Translations under genes and position numbers: made by a program
Origin: Prochlorococcus sp. HOT208_60m_813G15
Lineage (GTDB): Bacteria; Cyanobacteriota; Cyanobacteriia; PCC-6307; Cyanobiaceae
Direction of reading: 5' to 3'
DNA length: 64,000 bases
Assembly: GCA_002026165.1 (NCBI GenBank)
Contig: MWOS01000093.1
Location: 1 to 64,000, forward strand
Part shown: positions 37,850-48,439 of the stretch, piece by piece
Numbering within the stretch: position 1 is the stretch's first letter
Layout of the letters: every line of letters starts with the position of its first letter
The notes under the pieces: model-generated
What the model was told of the DNA's origin: nothing
Database searches by the model: none
What the model saw: the letters and a program-made list of their open reading frames with translations, nothing else

Positions 37850-40494
37850 TTAGCTAATGTTTTTTGCAAATAATTTTTAGCATAATCTAAAGCATCACTT
37901 AACTTATCAATATCCTTAGCACCTGCTTGAGCAAAGTTAGGCTTTCCTCCTCCACCTCCTGAACAAATTCTTGCAATCTCATTAATTAATTTACCTGCAT
38001 GCAATCCTATTTTTACTACATTATCACCTAAAGAAACTACAAATAACAACTTTCTATTTTCTGGATTTGGTATTCCCCCAAGAATCACTATTGCTTTATT
38101 TCCTAAATGAGAAGTTAAATTAAGTGCTGCAGATTGCAAAGAATTCCCATCTAAGCCATCAATCTGATTTACTAAAATTGAAAAAGAATTTACTATTTCT
38201 GCGGATGATTTTATAGAAGAGTATTTAAAATATGCAATTTCATCTTTCATTTTTTGTATCTCTTTATTCTTATTAATAAGCTCTGCTTGCAAATTATTAA
38301 CCCTTTCAAAAAGTTGATTAGGATTTGCTTTTAACAAATCACTTAGTTGGTTTACTAATGCATTTCTATCACTGAAATAGTCTAATGCTGATTGGCCTGA
38401 TAATGCTTCGATTCTTCTGACTCCAGCTGAGATTCCTTCCTCACTAATTATTTTGAAAGAACCTAATTCGGATGTAGTTTGAACATGTGTGCCACCACAA
38501 AGTTCCATTGAAACTCCTGGTACATTAACGACGCGCACTTCATCATCATATTTTTCTCCAAACATGGCGACTGCGCCCTTTTCAAGAGCCTCACTCTTAG
38601 ACATATTTTTTATTTCTAGGGCATGATTTTCCATAATCCAAGAGTTAACTAAAGTCTCAATCTTAGAAATTTGATCTCTAGAAATAGGATTAGAGGAATT
38701 AAAGTCAAATCGTAATTTATTAAAGGCTACTAATGAACCTTTCTGTCCAACACTTTCATTAATAACTGATTTAAGTGCAGATTGTAATAAATGAGTAGCT
38801 GTATGATTTGCAGCAGCCTTAGCTCTATTAGAGGAGCTAACATTAGTCTTAACTTTTTGTCCAATAGTTAATTTTCCTTTTTTGATCGTTCCATAATGTA
38901 AAAAAACATTTTTCTTTCGCATGACATTATCAACCAAGACCTCAACATCGTTTGAAAATATCGTTCCAATATCACCAACTTGCCCGCCAGATTCTCCATA
39001 AAAAGTTGTCTGATCAAGAACAATTAAAACTTTCTGACCTTCAGTTGCTTCCTTAACTAATGTTGAATCCAAGAATATACCCTTTATTTCAGCTTCCGAA
39101 AGGAGTGACTTATAACCATTAAAAACAGTTTTGTTAAAAAGATCTATTTCTCGCTCTAATGATCCCTCTAATGTCAAATCAATATTACTTGAAGCAGCTT
39201 TAGCTCTCTCTTTTTGTACATTCATTTCTTCTTCAAAACCCTTTACATCTACACTGATACTATGTTCTTCAGCAATTTCTACAGTAAGTTCTAGAGGAAA
39301 TCCATAAGTATCATAAAGTTCAAAAGCTTTAAAACCAGAAATTAATTTCTGCCCTGAAGAAATTAACTCATCTAGCAATTTCTCTCCTCTTTCAAGAGTT
39401 TCTCTAAATCTTATTTCTTCAATTTTTATCTCATTCAAAATTAAATCATTATTATTTTTTAAATCAGGGTAATTATTTTGCATTAAGTTAATTCCGACAG
39501 TAGCAATATGAGGTAAAAATTCATTTGTTATACCTAATAATCTGCCATGTCTGACCATTCTTCTAATAAGCCTTCTTAATATATATCCCCTACCGAGATT
39601 ACTTGCTGATACTCCATCAGAAATTAAATGAATAACAGCTCTTGTATGATCACCAATGATTTTTAAAGAAATTTTGTTTTTATCATCTGAAGAAAAATAA
39701 TCAATATTTGCAATCTCACAAATTTTTTGAATAATAGGAAAAATTAAATCTGTCTCATAATTATTTTGCTTTTTTTGTAGTATTTGAGCCATTCTTTCAA
39801 GACCCATTCCTGTATCAATATTTTTAAATTTTAAATCTGTCAATTTTCCATTAGGATCACGATTATATTGCATAAAAACAAGATTATAAAATTCAATAAA
39901 ACGATCTCCATCTTCTAAATCAATATTCTGCAGACCCTTTTCAGGATGAAAATCATAATAAAGTTCTGAACAAGGTCCACATGGACCTGTTTTGCCAGAT
40001 GACCAAAAATTATCTTCCTCACCTAGTTTGACTATCCTATCTGGATGAATACCAATTTCATCTCTCCAAATTTTTGCAGACTCTTCGTCTTCGTGAAAAA
40101 CACTCACAATTATATTTTCAACAGAAAGTTGATAAATATTAGTAACTAATTCCCAAGCCCATTGAATAGCCTCTCGTTTAAAATAATCTCCAAAAGAGAA
40201 ATTACCAAGCATTTCAAAAAAAGTGTGGTGTCTAGCTGTAACTCCAACGTTTTCTATATCGTTTGTTCTGATGCACTTTTGGCTAGATGTAGCCCTTTTT
40301 GATGGTCTTTCTTTTAAACCTAAAAAAACTGGTTTAAAAGGTAGCATTCCAGCAATTGTGAGCATAACCGTAGGGTCATCTGGAATCAAAGATGCACTTG
40401 GAATGATTTTATGTAATTTTTCACTGTAAAATTTTAAAAAAGCATTTCTTATCTCATCTCCAGTAACTAATTTTTTAATTAATTGAGATGTCAT
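37834..40494 (-). CDS. alaS: Alanyl-tRNA synthetase
   Basis: Charges tRNA-Ala and edits mischarged serine and glycine. The aminoacylation domain has [18 protein letters not shown] and [18 protein letters not shown], the editing domain has HTATHLLQ and the zinc-binding CGGTHV, and a C-terminal C-Ala domain ends with [13 protein letters not shown]. Length is 886 residues, full-length. No sign of truncation. Confidence 0.98.
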   Translation of the reverse strand: MTSQLIKKLVTGDEIRNAFLKFYSEKLHKIIPSASLIPDDPTVMLTIAGMLPFKPVFLGLKERPSKRATSSQKCIRTNDIENVGVTARHHTFFEMLGNFSFGDYFKREAIQWAWELVTNIYQLSVENIIVSVFHEDEESAKIWRDEIGIHPDRIVKLGEEDNFWSSGKTGPCGPCSELYYDFHPEKGLQNIDLEDGDRFIEFYNLVFMQYNRDPNGKLTDLKFKNIDTGMGLERMAQILQKKQNNYETDLIFPIIQKICEIANIDYFSSDDKNKISLKIIGDHTRAVIHLISDGVSASNLGRGYILRRLIRRMVRHGRLLGITNEFLPHIATVGINLMQNNYPDLKNNNDLILNEIKIEEIRFRETLERGEKLLDELISSGQKLISGFKAFELYDTYGFPLELTVEIAEEHSISVDVKGFEEEMNVQKERAKAASSNIDLTLEGSLEREIDLFNKTVFNGYKSLLSEAEIKGIFLDSTLVKEATEGQKVLIVLDQTTFYGESGGQVGDIGTIFSNDVEVLVDNVMRKKNVFLHYGTIKKGKLTIGQKVKTNVSSSNRAKAAANHTATHLLQSALKSVINESVGQKGSLVAFNKLRFDFNSSNPISRDQISKIETLVNSWIMENHALEIKNMSKSEALEKGAVAMFGEKYDDEVRVVNVPGVSMELCGGTHVQTTSELGSFKIISEEGISAGVRRIEALSGQSALDYFSDRNALVNQLSDLLKANPNQLFERVNNLQAELINKNKEIQKMKDEIAYFKYSSIKSSAEIVNSFSILVNQIDGLDGNSLQSAALNLTSHLGNKAIVILGGIPNPENRKLLFVVSLGDNVVKIGLHAGKLINEIARICSGGGGGKPNFAQAGAKDIDKLSDALDYAKNYLQKTLANHSDK

Positions 40495-40613
40495 TTATCC
40501 AGAATAAAAAGATTAAAAATTAAAGAAAAGCGTAATTTCGGTTATTTCGCAAAGATAATCACGCGAATTTATATTCTATATAACTAAAGTTAATTTATAA
40601 AGCTAATTATTCT

Positions 40614-42389
40614 ATGATAGCCTCTGCCCAGACAAGTAATTCTAAATTGGCACAAACTAATAACAAGTTGACGGTTCAATCTCAAAACTTTGCTGATGAT
40701 TCTTGTGCCATAAGATCTTTGGATTGGGATCGCAGTAGATTTGATATTGAATTTGGTTTAAGAAATGGAACTACTTACAATAGTTTTATTATCAAAGGCG
40801 AGAAACTAGCAATAATTGATACTAGTCACGCAAAGTTCGAAGAATTATGGTTTGAAGAATTATTAAAAAAGGTAAATCCGCAAGAAGTTGATTATCTAAT
40901 TACTAGCCATACAGAACCTGATCATTCTGGTTTAATAGGTAATCTTTTAGAATTAAACCAAAATATAACAGTAGTTGGATCAAAATTAGCCCTTAAATTT
41001 ATTGAAGACCAAATACATATTCCCTTTAAACGTCTAGAGGTTAAGAGTGGAGAGTTTTTAAATCTCGGAACTAATCCTAATAGTGGTTTAGAACATAATA
41101 TTGAATTTATAAGTGCACCAAATTTGCATTGGCCAGATACCATATTTTCATATGATCACAGCACAAATGTTCTCTATACATGCGATGCTTTTGGACTCCA
41201 TTATTGTTCTGACGAATTTTTTGACACTGATCAAAAAGAAATATACGATGATTTCCGTTTTTATTACGATTGCCTCATGGGTCCAAACGCTAGAAGCGTT
41301 ATGCAGGCAATTAAAAGAATAGATAAACTACCTGAATTAAAAACAATAGCTGTTGGTCATGGGCCTTTGCTCCATAATCAGGTCAATTTTTGGAAAGGAA
41401 AATATCTAGAATGGAGTAGCAATAAAAGCAAAGGCAATGATTTTGTGTCAGTCTGCTACATAAGCGACTATGGTTATTGTGATCGACTCAGTCAAGCGAT
41501 ATCTCATGGAATTAGTAAAGCAGATGCACAGGTTCAATTAATAGATTTAAGATCCTCTGACCCGCAAGAATTAACAAGTTTGATTTCCGAATCAAAAGCA
41601 GTAGTCATTCCCACATGGCCTATAGACTCAGATAATGAATTAAAAGAATCTCTCGGTACTTTATTTGCAGCACTAAAGCCAAAACAATTTACAGCAGTTT
41701 ATGATTCATTTGGTGGAAATGATGAACCTATAGATTCTTTAGCAAATAAATTAAGAGAACTTGGTCAAAAAGAAGCTTTCTCTCCCTTAAGAGTTAAAAA
41801 TATTCCAGATCCGATTGTTTATCAACAATTCGAAGAAGCTGGAACTGATTTGGGTCAATTGATCAATAAAAAGAAGAATATTGCCTCTATGAAGAGCCTT
41901 GATTCAAATTTAGATAAAGCGTTAGGTAGATTGAGTGGAGGATTATATGTAGTAACAGCTAGTCAAGGGGAAGGTTCGACATTTAGACAAAGTGCAATGG
42001 TCGCAAGTTGGGTTAGTCAAGCAAGCTTTTCACCACCAGGTATTACAGTTGCAGTAGCAAAAGATAGAGCTATTGAATCATATATGCAAGTTGGTAAAGG
42101 TTTTGTTGTGAATATCTTGAGAGAAGATAACTATCAAAAAATGTTCAGACATTTTTTAAAAAGATTTGCCCCTGGAGCTGATAGATTTGCGGATGTAGAT
42201 GTAATTAGCAACATCGCTGAAGGAGGACCTGTTCTCTCAGATTCACTCGCCTTTTTAGATTGTAAAGTTAGCTCCAGACTAGAGACTCCAGACCATTGGA
42301 TAATTTACGGAATTGTTGAAAATGGTAATGTTTCTGACTTATCATGTAAGACAGCAGTTCATCACAGAAAAGTTGCTAATCACTATTAG
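40614..42389 (+). CDS. flv3: Flavodiiron protein, Flv3-type (canonical diiron ligands)
   Basis: Cyanobacterial flavodiiron proteins reduce O2 to water with electrons from photosystem I (Mehler-like reaction), preventing superoxide formation. The protein has a metallo-beta-lactamase domain with intact ligand motif H99-T-E101-P-D103-H104, a flavodoxin domain (about 280-420, SVCYISDYGYCDRLSQAI) and a C-terminal flavin reductase domain (about 435-591, MVASWVSQASFSPPGITVAV). The canonical ligands indicate Flv3 rather than Flv1 for this pair. It begins the flv3-flv1-FMN reductase cluster, with 16 bases to the next gene. Confidence 0.92.
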   Translation: MIASAQTSNSKLAQTNNKLTVQSQNFADDSCAIRSLDWDRSRFDIEFGLRNGTTYNSFIIKGEKLAIIDTSHAKFEELWFEELLKKVNPQEVDYLITSHTEPDHSGLIGNLLELNQNITVVGSKLALKFIEDQIHIPFKRLEVKSGEFLNLGTNPNSGLEHNIEFISAPNLHWPDTIFSYDHSTNVLYTCDAFGLHYCSDEFFDTDQKEIYDDFRFYYDCLMGPNARSVMQAIKRIDKLPELKTIAVGHGPLLHNQVNFWKGKYLEWSSNKSKGNDFVSVCYISDYGYCDRLSQAISHGISKADAQVQLIDLRSSDPQELTSLISESKAVVIPTWPIDSDNELKESLGTLFAALKPKQFTAVYDSFGGNDEPIDSLANKLRELGQKEAFSPLRVKNIPDPIVYQQFEEAGTDLGQLINKKKNIASMKSLDSNLDKALGRLSGGLYVVTASQGEGSTFRQSAMVASWVSQASFSPPGITVAVAKDRAIESYMQVGKGFVVNILREDNYQKMFRHFLKRFAPGADRFADVDVISNIAEGGPVLSDSLAFLDCKVSSRLETPDHWIIYGIVENGNVSDLSCKTAVHHRKVANHY

Positions 42390-42405
42390 AAAATAAGTCT
42401 TTTAA

Positions 42406-44208
42406 ATGTCAGATATTAATATAGGCTTAGTTGAAGAAAATCAAAATTTATCAGAATTTGAAATTACTGAAAATTTTTCTTGTGTAAGATTCTTAGACCA
42501 AAATAAAGAAAGATTTGAACTTGAATTTAACCTTGAGAAAGGAACCTCTTTTAATACTTTTTTTATTAGAAGTCATGAGGAACTTTTTATTATTCATCCA
42601 CCTGAAAAACAATATTTAAATACCTTTAATAAAGTAATTTCCAGGTTTTGCGATCAATTTAAATTAGATAAAATCAACTTCATTTCTGGTCATATTAATC
42701 CCCAAATTATTGAAACTATAAAAAATATAAGTACCCAATTTCAAAAAACAACTATTACTTGCTCTAATCCAGGTTATAAACTTATTAGCGAACTTTGGAA
42801 TCAAAGAAATCCTACCTTAGAAAACTTTATTGAAATTCAATTACCTGAAATAAACATAATCAAAAAAGAACATAATTTAGAATTAGATAACATTTCACTT
42901 GAGTTAATTCCTATACCAACAGCACGTTGGCCTGGTGGCCTGATAATTTATGAACGTAATCAAGAAATACTTCTTAGTGAAAAAATTTTCTCTGCTCATA
43001 TTGCTTCTGCTGATTGGTCTGAAACAAATCGTGTTAGTACAGAAATTGATAGGAAACATTTTTATGATTGCTTGATGGCACCAATGTCTAATCAAGTAGT
43101 ATCAATAACTGAAAAAATTTCAGATTATGACATTAAAACTATTGCACCATTACATGGTCCCGCGATCGAATACAGCTTAAAAAGCTTTTTAAATGACTAT
43201 ATTAGATGGGGAGAGAATCTCTCAACAAATAATCCTAAGATCGCCCTGATATATGCAAGTGCATATGGAAATACAGCCTCAATAGGTGATGCATTGGCTA
43301 AAGGGATAAATAGAACTTCTGTAGAAGTTGAAAGTATTAATTGTGAATTTACACCTAATGATGTACTTGTAAAATCTATCCAAAATGCTGATGGATATTT
43401 AATAGGCTCACCAACATTGGGTGGTCACGCCCCAACTCCAATAGTTAGTGCACTAGGAACATTGTTAGCAGAAGGTAATAGAGATAAGCCAGTGGGAATT
43501 TTTGGGAGTTTTGGCTGGAGCGGCGAAGCTATAGATTTACTTGAAACAAAATTAAAAGACGGTGGTTTTAAGTTTAGTTTTGACCCTATAAGGATTAAAT
43601 TCAGTCCAAACAAACCAAAGATTAAAGAGTTAGAAGAAATAGGAACTCACTTTGGAAGAAAAATCATAAAAAAAGCAAAGAAAAAACCCAGAAAATCAGA
43701 TACTGGAATGATTACAAGCAAAACTGATCCAAAGCTACAAGCTCTTGGAAGAGTAATTGGTTCTCTTTGTGTCCTTACAGCCTCTAAAGGCAAAGATGAG
43801 AATAATATTAAAGGAGCTATGCTTGCATCTTGGGTTAGTCAAGCAAGTTTTTCTCCGCCCGGGTTAAGTATTGCAGTAGCAAAAGATAGATCGGTAGAGT
43901 CTCTTCTGCAAATAGGAGATTCATTCGCATTAAATATTCTTAGTGAAAAAGATTTTAAAGAACCTTTGAAAAGATTCACCAAGCCCTTTGCACCTGGAGA
44001 AGATAGATTTGAAGGAATAAATATTGAATTAACTCCTAATGAGCAGATAATCATTCCTGAATCGCTCGCATGGTTAGATGCTTCTGTCAAAGAAAGAATG
44101 GAATGTGGGGATCATTGGGTAATTTACGCTGAAGTACAACACGGTAATATACTAAAATCCGATAGTCTAACGGCAGTTCATCACCGCAAAACAGGTGCTA
44201 ACTATTAA
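42406..44208 (+). CDS. flv1: Flavodiiron protein, Flv1-type (degenerate diiron ligands)
   Basis: This paralogue has the same three-domain layout: lactamase fold, flavodoxin (ALIYASAYGNTASIGDAL, then a GSFGWSGEA loop) and flavin reductase (MLASWVSQASFSPPGLSIAV). The ligand stretch reads H96-I-N98-P-Q100-I101, so Glu, Asp and the second His of H-x-E-x-D-H are replaced. Such loss is known for Flv1/Flv2 members, which form heterodimers with the canonical Flv3/Flv4. The adjacent gene arrangement and 600-residue length support an Flv1-Flv3 pair. Confidence 0.92.
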   Translation: MSDINIGLVEENQNLSEFEITENFSCVRFLDQNKERFELEFNLEKGTSFNTFFIRSHEELFIIHPPEKQYLNTFNKVISRFCDQFKLDKINFISGHINPQIIETIKNISTQFQKTTITCSNPGYKLISELWNQRNPTLENFIEIQLPEINIIKKEHNLELDNISLELIPIPTARWPGGLIIYERNQEILLSEKIFSAHIASADWSETNRVSTEIDRKHFYDCLMAPMSNQVVSITEKISDYDIKTIAPLHGPAIEYSLKSFLNDYIRWGENLSTNNPKIALIYASAYGNTASIGDALAKGINRTSVEVESINCEFTPNDVLVKSIQNADGYLIGSPTLGGHAPTPIVSALGTLLAEGNRDKPVGIFGSFGWSGEAIDLLETKLKDGGFKFSFDPIRIKFSPNKPKIKELEEIGTHFGRKIIKKAKKKPRKSDTGMITSKTDPKLQALGRVIGSLCVLTASKGKDENNIKGAMLASWVSQASFSPPGLSIAVAKDRSVESLLQIGDSFALNILSEKDFKEPLKRFTKPFAPGEDRFEGINIELTPNEQIIIPESLAWLDASVKERMECGDHWVIYAEVQHGNILKSDSLTAVHHRKTGANY

Positions 44209-44225
44209 ATTTATTTATCTAATTT

Positions 44226-44750
44226 ATGACTGAAACAAAAGATCTAATAATCATTACGGCTAGTTGTGGTAAAAATCTAGAACTTTCTAAAAAATTTCTT
44301 GAAAAAAGTAATGAACTTAAAATAAGTTCTGAAATTTTAGATCTTACCACCCTTGATATTCCATTATTTAATCCAAGAATTCACAGCAAAGAAAATATTC
44401 CAAATGAAATAGAAGAATTAAAAAAAAAGCTTTTCAAGATTGAAAGGTGGGTGATTTGTGCCCCTGAATATAATGGATCTATACCTCCCATTCTCTCCAA
44501 CTTCATAGCATGGCTTTCTATTTCTGGAGATGACTTTAGGAATTTATTTAATGGTCAACCGATTGCAATTGCAACATTTTCTGGTGGCATAGGGTTAGAA
44601 CTACTTACCTCATTACGCATTCAATTAGTGCATTTAGGAAGTCAAGTATTAGGAAGACAACTTTTGTCCTCATATAGTAAACCTATAGATACAAAAACTA
44701 TTGAAGATATTATTCAAAGACTTTTACAAATGAAAAAACTAAAAACATAA
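44226..44750 (+). CDS. NAD(P)H-dependent FMN reductase
   Basis: A flavodoxin-like reductase. It shows the family motif APEYNGSIPPILSNFIAWLS at about residues 78-97, and GQPIAIATFSGG downstream. Length is 174 residues. It follows flv1 by 17 bases on the same strand, so it is likely part of the flavodiiron operon and may supply reduced flavin or electrons; that role is inferred only from position. Confidence 0.88.
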   Translation: MTETKDLIIITASCGKNLELSKKFLEKSNELKISSEILDLTTLDIPLFNPRIHSKENIPNEIEELKKKLFKIERWVICAPEYNGSIPPILSNFIAWLSISGDDFRNLFNGQPIAIATFSGGIGLELLTSLRIQLVHLGSQVLGRQLLSSYSKPIDTKTIEDIIQRLLQMKKLKT

Positions 44751-44772
44751 ACATTTAAAACCTAATAAAATT

Positions 44773-46564
44773 TCATTCTTTTTCATTCCAAACTTTCAAA
44801 ATTTCTCTAGCCATAGGCAGTGCATGAACAGATCCTCCACCAGGAGTATTTTGTGCAAAAGCAACTATAAGTAATTCGCTTTTTTCAGAGGGAGTAAAGC
44901 AAACGAACCAAGCGTGATCTAAGCCACCTTCTCCATCTTCAGCAGTTCCAGTTTTGCCTGAAACTGGAGGTAAATTTGAAACTCCATAATTAATTGATAC
45001 TCCTGTGCCAGACTCGACTACTTTCCTGAGACCACTTTTTATCAACTGAATATTTTGTGTTTCAATGTCAATTGGGATACGTTTTTTATCTAAAAGACTT
45101 TCTGCACCTTTTTTAGTCAAATGTGGGGTTACTAGATAACCTCCATTTGCAATTGCAGCATATGCTCTAGCTATTTGAATAGGGGTAACTTGTACAACAA
45201 ATTGTCCAATAGACATACTAGCAATATCTTCTGGAACCCAAGGGGTTCTTCCTGGTTGCCCCCATCCTCTGCCTTCTTTAGCCCATTCACTGCTAGCTAC
45301 TAATCCTATATTTTCTTGTTCGGAAATTTCAATTCCAGATAAAGAATTAAAACCAAGCTTTCGTGAGACCTTATAAATTTCATCAACTCCTACTCCATAA
45401 CCTACTTGATAAAAAAAATGTATTACTAGAAACTCTTAAGGCATCTTCATATCCTATTGTCCCGAAGCCTAAGTCATTATGCTCTCTAAAACATTGACTC
45501 CCATAAGTTAAACATGGTTTCGTATCTAACATGGTTTCTTTAGGGAATTTTCCACTTTCCAAGCCAGCTAAAGCCGTTACAATTTTCCAAACACTTCCTG
45601 GATCATAAGCATTTAACGCCCTATTAAAAAGAGGTTTTTCAGGAGAATTAAATATTTTATTGTATTCTTTTTCAGGCTTAAAATCCTGTGAAAAAAAATT
45701 CAAATCGAAATTAGGCCTACTCACCATTGCTCTAATTGCACCATCTCTTGGATCCATCACTATTATCGCTCCAGCTTTTTTGTCTTTAAGAACTTCCTCA
45801 GCAACTAATTGCAGATTAAGGTCGATTGTTAATTCAATATCATTACCTTGTACTGGAGGTCTTATACCCAATGATCTTTGAAATTTTCCTAATGAATTTA
45901 CTTCAACCATTTCTCCACCCCATTCACCTCTTATAAAATCTTCGTATACATATTCAATTCCAGTTCTTCCTATTAAATCATTTAATTTATAACCTTTCTT
46001 AGATAAGAACTTATATTCTGATTCATTAATTGGCTGAGTATAACCAATTACATGGGCAGCAAGTGATTTATAAGGATAATTTCTAATTAATTTGGTAGCT
46101 ATTTCAAAACTAATTAAATTAGCTTCATTTTCCTTGAATTTTATTAATTGATCTTCATTTAAATCATCAAGGATAGTAATTGAAAGTTTTTGGTTATTTA
46201 GACCATTTGCATATTGTTTTTGAATTTCATTGCTATCAATATTTAACAAATTAGAAATAATTGATTTATGTTTTTCCCAATTTTTTTTATTTACCAATTG
46301 AGGCTTTACTATTAAGGAATATTTAACTCTACTATCTGCTAAAACATAACCGTTTTTATCGAGTATTCTTCCGCGTATTGGCTGTGAAGCAATAAGTCTG
46401 ATCCTATTTTCATCTGACATCTTCTTAAAAGATTCATAATTTAAAAGTTGCAAAAAAATTAATCTAAATAGAATCAATAAAAAAGAAATGGAAGAGAAAA
46501 TAAGTAAAACTAATGGTTGTCTCTTTAATGAAAAAAGTTTTGTATTGGGACTTGTTTTTATCAA
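44773..46564 (-). pseudogene. mrdA: Penicillin-binding protein 2 (MrdA), split by a one-base frameshift
   Basis: PBP2 is the elongation transpeptidase of peptidoglycan. The first 393 residues, from the ATG at 46564, hold one membrane span (about 18-40), the dimerisation domain, SxxK (Ser324-V-W-Lys327) and the S-S-N motif (379-381), then go out of frame as FFLSSRLWSRS and stop. The other frame continues the family sequence with FFYQVGYGVGVDEIY, SIGQFVVQVTPIQIARAYAA and the SGKTGTAE box, ending at 44773. Removing one base from the eight-A tract (plus strand 45411-45418) restores a 596-residue protein of normal PBP2 length. As read, the KTG box is cut off. Since PBP2 is usually essential, an assembly error or slippage rescue is more likely than real loss. 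Confidence 0.93.
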
Positions 46565-46575
46565 AAATATAAAAT

Positions 46576-46719
46576 TTATTTAAATAGTGTTTTTTCCAAT
46601 AAATCAATTGTTGATTTTATCTCTTTAAGTCTAGTAATTAAATCTTTATAGTCACTATCTTCATTGTTCAGATTAAAAGTATCATTTTCAATATTATTTG
46701 AATTCAAATTTCCACTCAT
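46576..46719 (-). CDS. Small hypothetical protein (47 residues) upstream of mrdA
   Basis: From the ATG at 46719 the frame reads MSGNLNSNNIENDTF, then a likely short coiled coil (about residues 24-45, DYKDLITRLKEIKSTIDLLE) and a TAA at 46578-46576. It ends 11 bases before the mrdA ATG on the same strand. The helical heptad-like pattern and position support a real gene, but such short acidic frames also arise by chance. Confidence 0.45.
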   Translation of the reverse strand: MSGNLNSNNIENDTFNLNNEDSDYKDLITRLKEIKSTIDLLEKTLFK

Positions 46720-46836
46720 AAACTTATACTTTTTTAAGCAATTATTTCAATTAACATAATCTTAAATAAAAAAATATATTTTTCAAAATAATATTAAATT
46801 AAATACTGAAGAAATATCAAAAACAAATTAATTTAA

Positions 46837-47436
46837 TTAATCTATTTTTTGTTCAAAATAAGGATTACAACTATTCTTTGATATCCCCAAAGACCATCCA
46901 ATAAATGAAGAAATAAATATTGTGACGATTAACGGCAAAATGGCTTGTTGAGTATTTACGAGACTAAACCACTCCCTCCAGCTATTAAAAAATCTTTCTC
47001 TTTGAAATTTTCTTCTTTCATTTTCTAATAATCTCGCTTTTTTGGCGAAAGATTTTGTAACCCAATTTTCAAAAGGTATCTTTTTAATAATCGCCATTTT
47101 TCTCTCCACTTCTAATAATTGTCCGGAACTAAGATAAGGATGAAATGTACTTATCAATTCAAGAGTTTTTAAAAACATTTCAACAGTTGCATCTTTTATG
47201 ATCTTTTGCTCATGACTTAAATCAGCCCACTCTATTTCTGGATAAAAACGGTTCCTATTTGGTGAAATTTGATCCTCTGACATTTGACCAGGTTCTCTAA
47301 GCCATCTATTAGTATTTTCATCAAACCTCCTCCAGTACAAAAAAGGGTTTATAAAAATTTTTTTACCAGATATTTTAACGACATCTTGTTGAAGATGATT
47401 AGTTATATTTCTGTCAGATTTTTTGTGTTTTTTCAA
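46837..47436 (-). CDS. Hypothetical protein with C-terminal membrane anchor
   Basis: A 199-residue basic protein of unknown family. It has a PFLYWRRFDENTNRWLREPG segment (about 31-50), a helical middle (TVEMFLKTLELISTFHPYL) rich in charged residues, and one membrane span near the C-terminus (about 165-183, AILPLIVTIFISSFIGWSL). Tail-anchored topology is likely. It lies in a minus-strand run with the nuclease gene and mrdA. Confidence 0.75.
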   Translation of the reverse strand: MKKHKKSDRNITNHLQQDVVKISGKKIFINPFLYWRRFDENTNRWLREPGQMSEDQISPNRNRFYPEIEWADLSHEQKIIKDATVEMFLKTLELISTFHPYLSSGQLLEVERKMAIIKKIPFENWVTKSFAKKARLLENERRKFQRERFFNSWREWFSLVNTQQAILPLIVTIFISSFIGWSLGISKNSCNPYFEQKID

Positions 47437-47517
47437 AAGTTTAAATTTAAAACTTAATTTAAGATTATCTTTTTTTCACTAGTTTTCCAGAAATATCAAA
47501 AAATCTTTTATTAGCAT

Positions 47518-48234
47518 TTAACTGATTGATAATTGCCAACGCTTTTTTAAATAATTACATTGTTCGCAATTAAGAGATGGTTTTGGAAAAACATCCGAAC
47601 GTAATAAATTGACTGTATCAATTATTTTACGTTCTACCCATGATGTAGAACAATCTAATTTGATTAAATATGCATCGAAATTTAATTGGTTATTAAAAAA
47701 CTTTTCATTTTTTCTTCCATTAAAGTATACAAGGTATGCTTCATTAGAAACTTGAAAACCATTTTTCTTAAATAACCACTGATACATCTCCAATTGTCTC
47801 TTGTAAGCTTTTGCATACTCGTATTTATTAAAAGTCTCCGACCAATCAAAATTATTTCTAGATGTTGCTTTTACATCAACGATGATAAGATCACCATTTT
47901 TTTTCTGCCAAATATCATCAACCGCTCCCCCAAAATCATATTTATGCTCAATTGATTTATATCTTATCCCTTGAAAATTATTTCTCCAGCGTTCTAAATC
48001 TTTGTGCTTGAAAGGAACAGCATCAATAACATTTTTAAGCAATAAAGGATGAGGCTCCTGAATTCTTCTATAGTGATCAAATTCATTTTTACATAGATTA
48101 TCTACTGCTATATTTAGAGTAAAAGGTAACGAAGGTGGTTTTATTTGATACTTTTTATCGAGTACACAACATCTCGGACAGCTAAGATATTTTTCAACAG
48201 TAGATCTACTTAATTTAATAATTTCACTCATCAC
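47518..48234 (-). CDS. Stand-alone PD-(D/E)XK nuclease, Cas4/RecB-like
   Basis: The 238-residue protein carries the nuclease core: Asp106-Asp107 in GGAVDDIW, Asp120-x-Lys122 in IIVDVKAT, and Gln147-x3-Tyr151 in RQLEMYQW. Cysteines at 19, 22 and 23 (SCPRCC) and at 223 and 226 (CEQC) frame it, the pattern of Cas4/AddB-type nucleases whose four cysteines hold a 4Fe-4S cluster. No cas gene, helicase or CRISPR array is nearby. It therefore looks like an orphan DNA-processing nuclease; the Fe-S cluster is inferred. Confidence 0.8.
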   Translation of the reverse strand: MMSEIIKLSRSTVEKYLSCPRCCVLDKKYQIKPPSLPFTLNIAVDNLCKNEFDHYRRIQEPHPLLLKNVIDAVPFKHKDLERWRNNFQGIRYKSIEHKYDFGGAVDDIWQKKNGDLIIVDVKATSRNNFDWSETFNKYEYAKAYKRQLEMYQWLFKKNGFQVSNEAYLVYFNGRKNEKFFNNQLNFDAYLIKLDCSTSWVERKIIDTVNLLRSDVFPKPSLNCEQCNYLKKRWQLSIS

Positions 48235-48368
48235 AATTTAAATCTAATTTAAATAATTTGATAATTTAACCTCACTCAATAAATTCATTGTTCTAATATC
48301 GCACTAAGACAAGAGTAAATTTTGAGTTAGAAACAAGTGCTTATCAAAAGTATTACTAACATTATGAA

Positions 48369-48439
48369 AGTTAGAAAAACTTTCCTAACTAATTGTAGAT
48401 AATTAGTTAAAAATTACAATTAAATTACTAATTATCTAC
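48369..48439. repeat. Overlapping inverted repeats upstream of the TPR-sulfotransferase gene
   Basis: Three dyads crowd this AT-rich spacer: AGTTAG/CTAACT (48369-48374, 48385-48390); AACTAATT/AATTAGTT (48387-48394, 48401-48408, six-base loop GTAGAT); and a perfect 13-base pair GTAGATAATTAGT/ACTAATTATCTAC (48395-48407, 48427-48439). The second and third share the segment 48401-48407, so they exclude each other. About 70 bases separate the last arm from the next ATG. Function unknown; the low GC raises the chance rate for such repeats. Confidence 0.6.

Noticed and set aside
47518..48234. Cas4 as part of a CRISPR-Cas locus
   Set aside because: No direct-repeat array, no cas1, cas2 or effector genes anywhere in the window.
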